Assembly: GCA_958453575.1 (NCBI GenBank)
Contig: CAUDYH010000036.1
Coordinates: forward strand, 1-8,747
DNA: 8,747 nt
Direction: 5' to 3'
Source of the DNA: an uncultured Collinsella sp.
GTDB lineage: Bacteria; Actinomycetota; Coriobacteriia; Coriobacteriales; Coriobacteriaceae
Positions 5,426-8,747 of the stretch are shown here, piece by piece. The notes beneath the pieces are model-generated. The model ran no database searches. It saw nothing but the letters and a program-made list of their open reading frames with translations, and was not told the origin of the DNA. A program made the position numbers and the translations under genes. Numbering within the stretch: position 1 is the first letter of the stretch; each line of letters opens with the position of its first letter.

Positions 5426-7258
5426 ATGGCTCGACTGCACGTAATGGAACGCAGCCACGCTCAGGCCGTCATGGACGATCTGCACGATGCGCTCGGACGC
5501 CGTCTGGCGGTGAGTTCGCTCGCCCCGTGTCCCGTTGAGTTTACGGCAGCGCTCGTTAACCTGTGCTCCACCCAGAGCTGCGGCAAGTGCACACCCTGCC
5601 GTGTGGGCCTGAGCGCGCTGAGCGACCTGCTCGCCGATGTGCTCGAAGGGCGCGCCGATGAGTCCACGCTCAACCTGATTGAGCGCACGGCCCGCACCAT
5701 CTACCTTTCGAGCGACTGCGCCATCGGCTACGAAGCTGGCGCCATGGCACTCACGGCCATTCGCGGCTTCCGCGACGATTTTGAGCATCACATCCGCGAG
5801 CACTCCTGCGGCTTTGACCGCGAGGCCCGCGTCCCGTGCGTTTCGGGCTGCCCGGCGCACGTCGACATTCCCGGGTACATTTCGCTGGTCGAGGCCGGCC
5901 GGTATGCCGACGCCGTCAAGGTCATCCGCAAGAACAACCCACTGCCGCTCGTCTGCGGCTTGGTGTGCGAGCATCCCTGCGAGATGCATTGCCGCCGTGG
6001 CATGGTCGACGACCCCATGAACATTCTCGCCCTCAAGCGTTTTGCCGTTGAGCACAGCGACCTCAACGACCACAAGCCGCATGTAGTGGACGACACCGGT
6101 AAGCGCGTCGCCGTGATCGGCGGCGGCCCGGCCGGCCTTTCCTGTGCCTACTACCTGGCCGTGATGGGTCATAAGGTGACCATCTTTGAGCGGCGCCACC
6201 ACCTGGGCGGCATGCTGCGCTATGGCATCCCCAGCTATCGTCTGCCGCGCGAGCGCCTGCAGGCCGAGATCGACTGGATCTTGAGCGCCGGCATCGACGT
6301 GGAGCTCGACCACTCCGTCAACGGCGAGGAGCTTGCCCGCCTGCGCGACGAGTTCGATGCCGTCTACCTGGCCATTGGCGCCCACAGCGATAAGAAGCTC
6401 GGCCTTCCGGGCGAAGAAGCTCCCGGCGTGGAGTCGGCCGTCAAGATGCTGCGCGCCATCGGCGATGACGAGCTGCCCGACCTGAGCGGCCAGCGCGTGT
6501 GCGTCATCGGCGGCGGTAACGTGGCCATGGACGTGGCGCGCTCCGCCGTGCGCTGCGGTGCCGAAAAGGTGAGCATCGTCTACCGCCGGCGCATCTGCGA
6601 TATGACAGCCCAGGACGCCGAGATCGCCGGTGCCCAGGCCGAGGGCTGCGAGGTGCTGGAGCTGACGGCTCCGCTCGCCATCGAGACGGGCGAAGACGGT
6701 CGCGTGAGCGGCCTGCGCGTGCAGCCGCAGATTATCGGTGAGCCCCGTCGTGGGCGTCCGGCCCCGCGTGCCGCCGCCACGCCCGAGCGCGTCATTCCCT
6801 GCGAGCGCGTTTTTGTGGCCATTGGCCAGGACATCGATTCCAAGCCGTTTGGGGAGATAGGCATTGCCTGCAAGTGGGGCTGCGTGGTCACCGATTCGGA
6901 TGGCGCCGTGCCCAACTTCGACGGCCTCTTTAGCGGCGGCGACTGCCAGACCGGCCCCGCCACCGTTATCCGCGCCATCAACGCCGGCCGCGTGGCTTCG
7001 GCAAATATCGACCGCTACCTGGGCTTCGACCACAAGATCAAGCTCGAGGTCGAGCTGCCGACCGTCCAGTTTAAGGGCAAGCACGAGTGCGGCCGCTGCG
7101 AGCTGGGCGAGCGCGAGGCCGGCGAACGTATTCACGATTGGAATCTGGTCGAACAGGGCCTTACTGAGGAGGAGGCACGCCAAGAGGCGAGTCGTTGCCT
7201 GCGTTGCGACCACTTTGGCTTTGGCGCGTTCCGCGGAGGGAGGAACCTGGAATGGTAG
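5426..7258 (+). CDS. Fused NuoF-type Fe-S domain and GltD-type FAD/NAD(P) oxidoreductase
   Basis: This 610-residue flavoprotein is probably the NAD(P)H-oxidising partner of the hydrogenase encoded next. Residues about 35-115 match the C-terminal 4Fe-4S domain of NuoF/HydB, with ligands in SCGKCTPC (Cys52, Cys55, Cys58) and Cys98; the NuoF FMN/NADH-binding part is absent. From about 135 it is GltD-like: CVSGCPAHVDIPGY (Cys138, Cys142) and CGLVCEHPCEMHC (Cys177-189) supply N-terminal Fe-S ligands, GGGPAG (232-237) binds FAD, and GGGNVAMD (from 362) begins the NAD(P) fold. YRRR after the next strand favours NADPH as in GltD, but this is not decisive. The end has CGRC and CLRCDHFGFG, possible further cluster ligands. 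The ATG at 5426 follows the ribosome binding site GAGAGGGGA. Its stop overlaps the hydrogenase start by 7 nt, which suggests translational coupling. A soluble cytoplasmic enzyme; cofactor choice and partner are inferred. Confidence 0.85.
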   Translation: MARLHVMERSHAQAVMDDLHDALGRRLAVSSLAPCPVEFTAALVNLCSTQSCGKCTPCRVGLSALSDLLADVLEGRADESTLNLIERTARTIYLSSDCAIGYEAGAMALTAIRGFRDDFEHHIREHSCGFDREARVPCVSGCPAHVDIPGYISLVEAGRYADAVKVIRKNNPLPLVCGLVCEHPCEMHCRRGMVDDPMNILALKRFAVEHSDLNDHKPHVVDDTGKRVAVIGGGPAGLSCAYYLAVMGHKVTIFERRHHLGGMLRYGIPSYRLPRERLQAEIDWILSAGIDVELDHSVNGEELARLRDEFDAVYLAIGAHSDKKLGLPGEEAPGVESAVKMLRAIGDDELPDLSGQRVCVIGGGNVAMDVARSAVRCGAEKVSIVYRRRICDMTAQDAEIAGAQAEGCEVLELTAPLAIETGEDGRVSGLRVQPQIIGEPRRGRPAPRAAATPERVIPCERVFVAIGQDIDSKPFGEIGIACKWGCVVTDSDGAVPNFDGLFSGGDCQTGPATVIRAINAGRVASANIDRYLGFDHKIKLEVELPTVQFKGKHECGRCELGEREAGERIHDWNLVEQGLTEEEARQEASRCLRCDHFGFGAFRGGRNLEW

Positions 7259-8747
7259 AGCTCAACAAAACCACCGTCGGCGACAACAGCGAAAACGGAG
7301 CGCACAACATGGTCAAGATCATTATCGATAACTGCGAGGTCGTGGTGCCCGAGCACACCACGATCCTAGATGCGGCCAAGTCCGCCGGCATTCAGATTCC
7401 CACCCTGTGCTACCTGCGCGATTTAAACGAAATCGGCGGCTGCCGCGTGTGCTTAGTCGAGGTCGAGGGCTGCGACCAGCTGGTTGCCGCCTGCAACAAC
7501 TACGTGCTCGACGGCATGATGGTCCACACCAACAGCCCCAAGGCCCGCGAGGCCCGTCGCACCAACGTGCAGCTGCTGCTGTCCCAGCACGATTCGCAGT
7601 GCACGAGCTGCGTGCGCAGCGGCAACTGCAACCTACAGACCATCGCCAACGACCTGGGCATTTTCTATCTGCCGTATCAAAGACATTTGGCGGGCGAGGG
7701 CTGGGATTTCGATTTCCCCATCATCCGCGAAAACGACAAGTGCATTAAATGCATGCGCTGCATCAAGGTGTGCGAGAGCGTGCAGGGCCTGGGGATTTGG
7801 GACCTGACCAACCGCGCCACGCATACCGCCGTGGGTACCCGTGGGCGCGCGCCGATCGGCAAGACCGATTGCGTCGCGTGCGGCCAGTGCATTACGCATT
7901 GCCCGACGGGCGCACTGCGCGAGCGCGACGATACCGAGACCGTGTTTGACGCGCTCGCCGATCCCGACAAGATCGTGGTGGTGCAGATCGCGCCGGCCGT
8001 GCGTAGCGCTTGGGGCGAGGAACTCGGCATTCCGCGCGAGGAGGCTACCGTCGAGCGCCTGGCGTGCGTGCTGCGTCGCGTGGGCTTTGAATACGTGTTC
8101 GATACCGATTTCTCGGCCGACCTCACCATTATGGAGGAGGGCTCCGAACTGCTCGAGCGCCTGGGAGCCGCCGCTAAGGGTGAGGACGATAGCCGCGGCT
8201 GGCCCATGTTCACGAGCTGCTGCCCGGGCTGGGTGCGCTTTGTGAAGGCGCGCTATCCGGAGTTTGTCGACAGTCTGTCCACGTCCAAGTCGCCGCAGCA
8301 GATGTTCGGCGCTATTGCCAAGACCTACTACGCCAAGGTGCTGGGCGTGGAGCCCGAGCGCCTGTTCGTGGTGTCCGTGATGCCGTGCACGGCCAAGAAG
8401 GCCGAGTGTGCGCTGCCGAGCATGGTGGGCGAGGGCGGTGCGCCCGACGTGGACGTTGCGCTGACGGTGCGCGAGATGGTGCGCATGATCCGCGCGAGCC
8501 ACGTGAGCGTGGAGACGCTGGCCGAGGAGCCGCTCGATACGCCGCTGGGCTTTGGCACAGGCGCGGGTGTGATCTTCGGCGCGACGGGCGGCGTGATGGA
8601 GGCCGCCGTGCGCTCGGCCTATTACCTGGTGACGGGCAAGAACCCCGACGCCGACTTCTTTACCGACGTGCGCGGCCTGGACGGCTGGAAGGAAGCCGTG
8701 GCCGATATCGATGACACCAAGGTTCGCGTCGCCGTGGCACACGGGCT
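7252..8747 (+). CDS. hydA: [FeFe] hydrogenase catalytic subunit, CpI-like (3' end outside window)
   Basis: The first 498 residues of a group A [FeFe] hydrogenase, which interconverts protons and H2. The domains follow the order of Clostridium CpI: a plant-type 2Fe-2S domain (Cys53, Cys64, Cys67, Cys81), a His-ligated 4Fe-4S cluster (His113, Cys117, Cys120, Cys126), two 4Fe-4S motifs (CIKCMRCIKVC and CVACGQCITHC), then the H-cluster domain. TSCCPGW supplies proton-relay Cys323 and ligand Cys324, and MPCTAKK supplies Cys379; MEEGSE and KSPQQ carry other proton-path residues. The third H-cluster motif lies beyond the edge; compared with CpI, roughly 80 residues are missing. ATG 7252 has a strong ribosome binding site (GGAGGGAGG, 7235-7243) and overlaps the flavoprotein gene by 7 nt. 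ATG 7309, with GGAG at 7297-7300, would remove 19 non-conserved residues and start at MVKIII, as many relatives do. Maturation genes are not in the window. Confidence 0.96.
   Translation, partial: MVELNKTTVGDNSENGAHNMVKIIIDNCEVVVPEHTTILDAAKSAGIQIPTLCYLRDLNEIGGCRVCLVEVEGCDQLVAACNNYVLDGMMVHTNSPKAREARRTNVQLLLSQHDSQCTSCVRSGNCNLQTIANDLGIFYLPYQRHLAGEGWDFDFPIIRENDKCIKCMRCIKVCESVQGLGIWDLTNRATHTAVGTRGRAPIGKTDCVACGQCITHCPTGALRERDDTETVFDALADPDKIVVVQIAPAVRSAWGEELGIPREEATVERLACVLRRVGFEYVFDTDFSADLTIMEEGSELLERLGAAAKGEDDSRGWPMFTSCCPGWVRFVKARYPEFVDSLSTSKSPQQMFGAIAKTYYAKVLGVEPERLFVVSVMPCTAKKAECALPSMVGEGGAPDVDVALTVREMVRMIRASHVSVETLAEEPLDTPLGFGTGAGVIFGATGGVMEAAVRSAYYLVTGKNPDADFFTDVRGLDGWKEAVADIDDTKVRVAVAHG

Noticed and set aside
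5360..7213. A 617-codon minus-strand open frame opposite the flavoprotein gene.
   Set aside because: It is the antisense shadow of the GltD-like gene, whose Fe-S and nucleotide-binding motifs are unmistakable. The antisense product is Ala/His/Leu-rich and has no recognisable motif.

Overview
The window looks like chromosome from a GC-rich anaerobic gut actinobacterium of the class Coriobacteriia, most likely Collinsella or a close relative. This rests on strong G/C-ending codon use, a low-complexity RGG tail typical of actinobacterial DEAD-box helicases, a fermentative gene set (PTS sugar uptake plus an [FeFe] hydrogenase), and short intergenic repeats of a kind I associate with Collinsella-like genomes. 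The genus is inferred from general resemblance, not from a search. All genes I support lie on the + strand.

Region 1 (1-400): the last 110 codons of a protein ending in an Arg/Gly-rich tail, probably a DEAD-box RNA helicase, closed by a strong intrinsic terminator.

Region 2 (401-681): a gene-free stretch with a pair of 14-bp near-repeats, a pair of 13-bp near-repeats 21 bp apart, and a leader in which one GGTTA segment can pair with either of two TAACC segments. This arrangement suggests an attenuator controlled by the antiterminator encoded just downstream.

Region 3 (682-5239): a compact alpha-glucoside phosphotransferase operon. It encodes a stand-alone glucose-family EIIA, a BglG/LicT-type antiterminator with all four PRD histidines, a MalP-like EIICB permease, and a GlvA-like GH4 6-phospho-alpha-glucosidase. 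Phosphate would pass from HPr to EIIA to EIIB to the incoming disaccharide; the GH4 enzyme would then split the 6-phospho-disaccharide into glucose and glucose 6-phosphate. A perfect 16-bp hairpin ends the operon.

Region 4 (5240-8747): a separate transcription unit with an upstream imperfect palindrome and a 5'-UTR hairpin. A fused flavoprotein (NuoF-type 4Fe-4S domain joined to a GltD-type FAD/NAD(P) reductase) overlaps by 7 nt the start of a CpI-like [FeFe] hydrogenase, which runs off the right edge. Together they look like a two-subunit NAD(P)H-linked hydrogenase that could dispose of fermentation electrons as H2. It lacks the usual NuoF flavin domain and NuoE partner of HydABC enzymes, and it is the most interesting system in the window.
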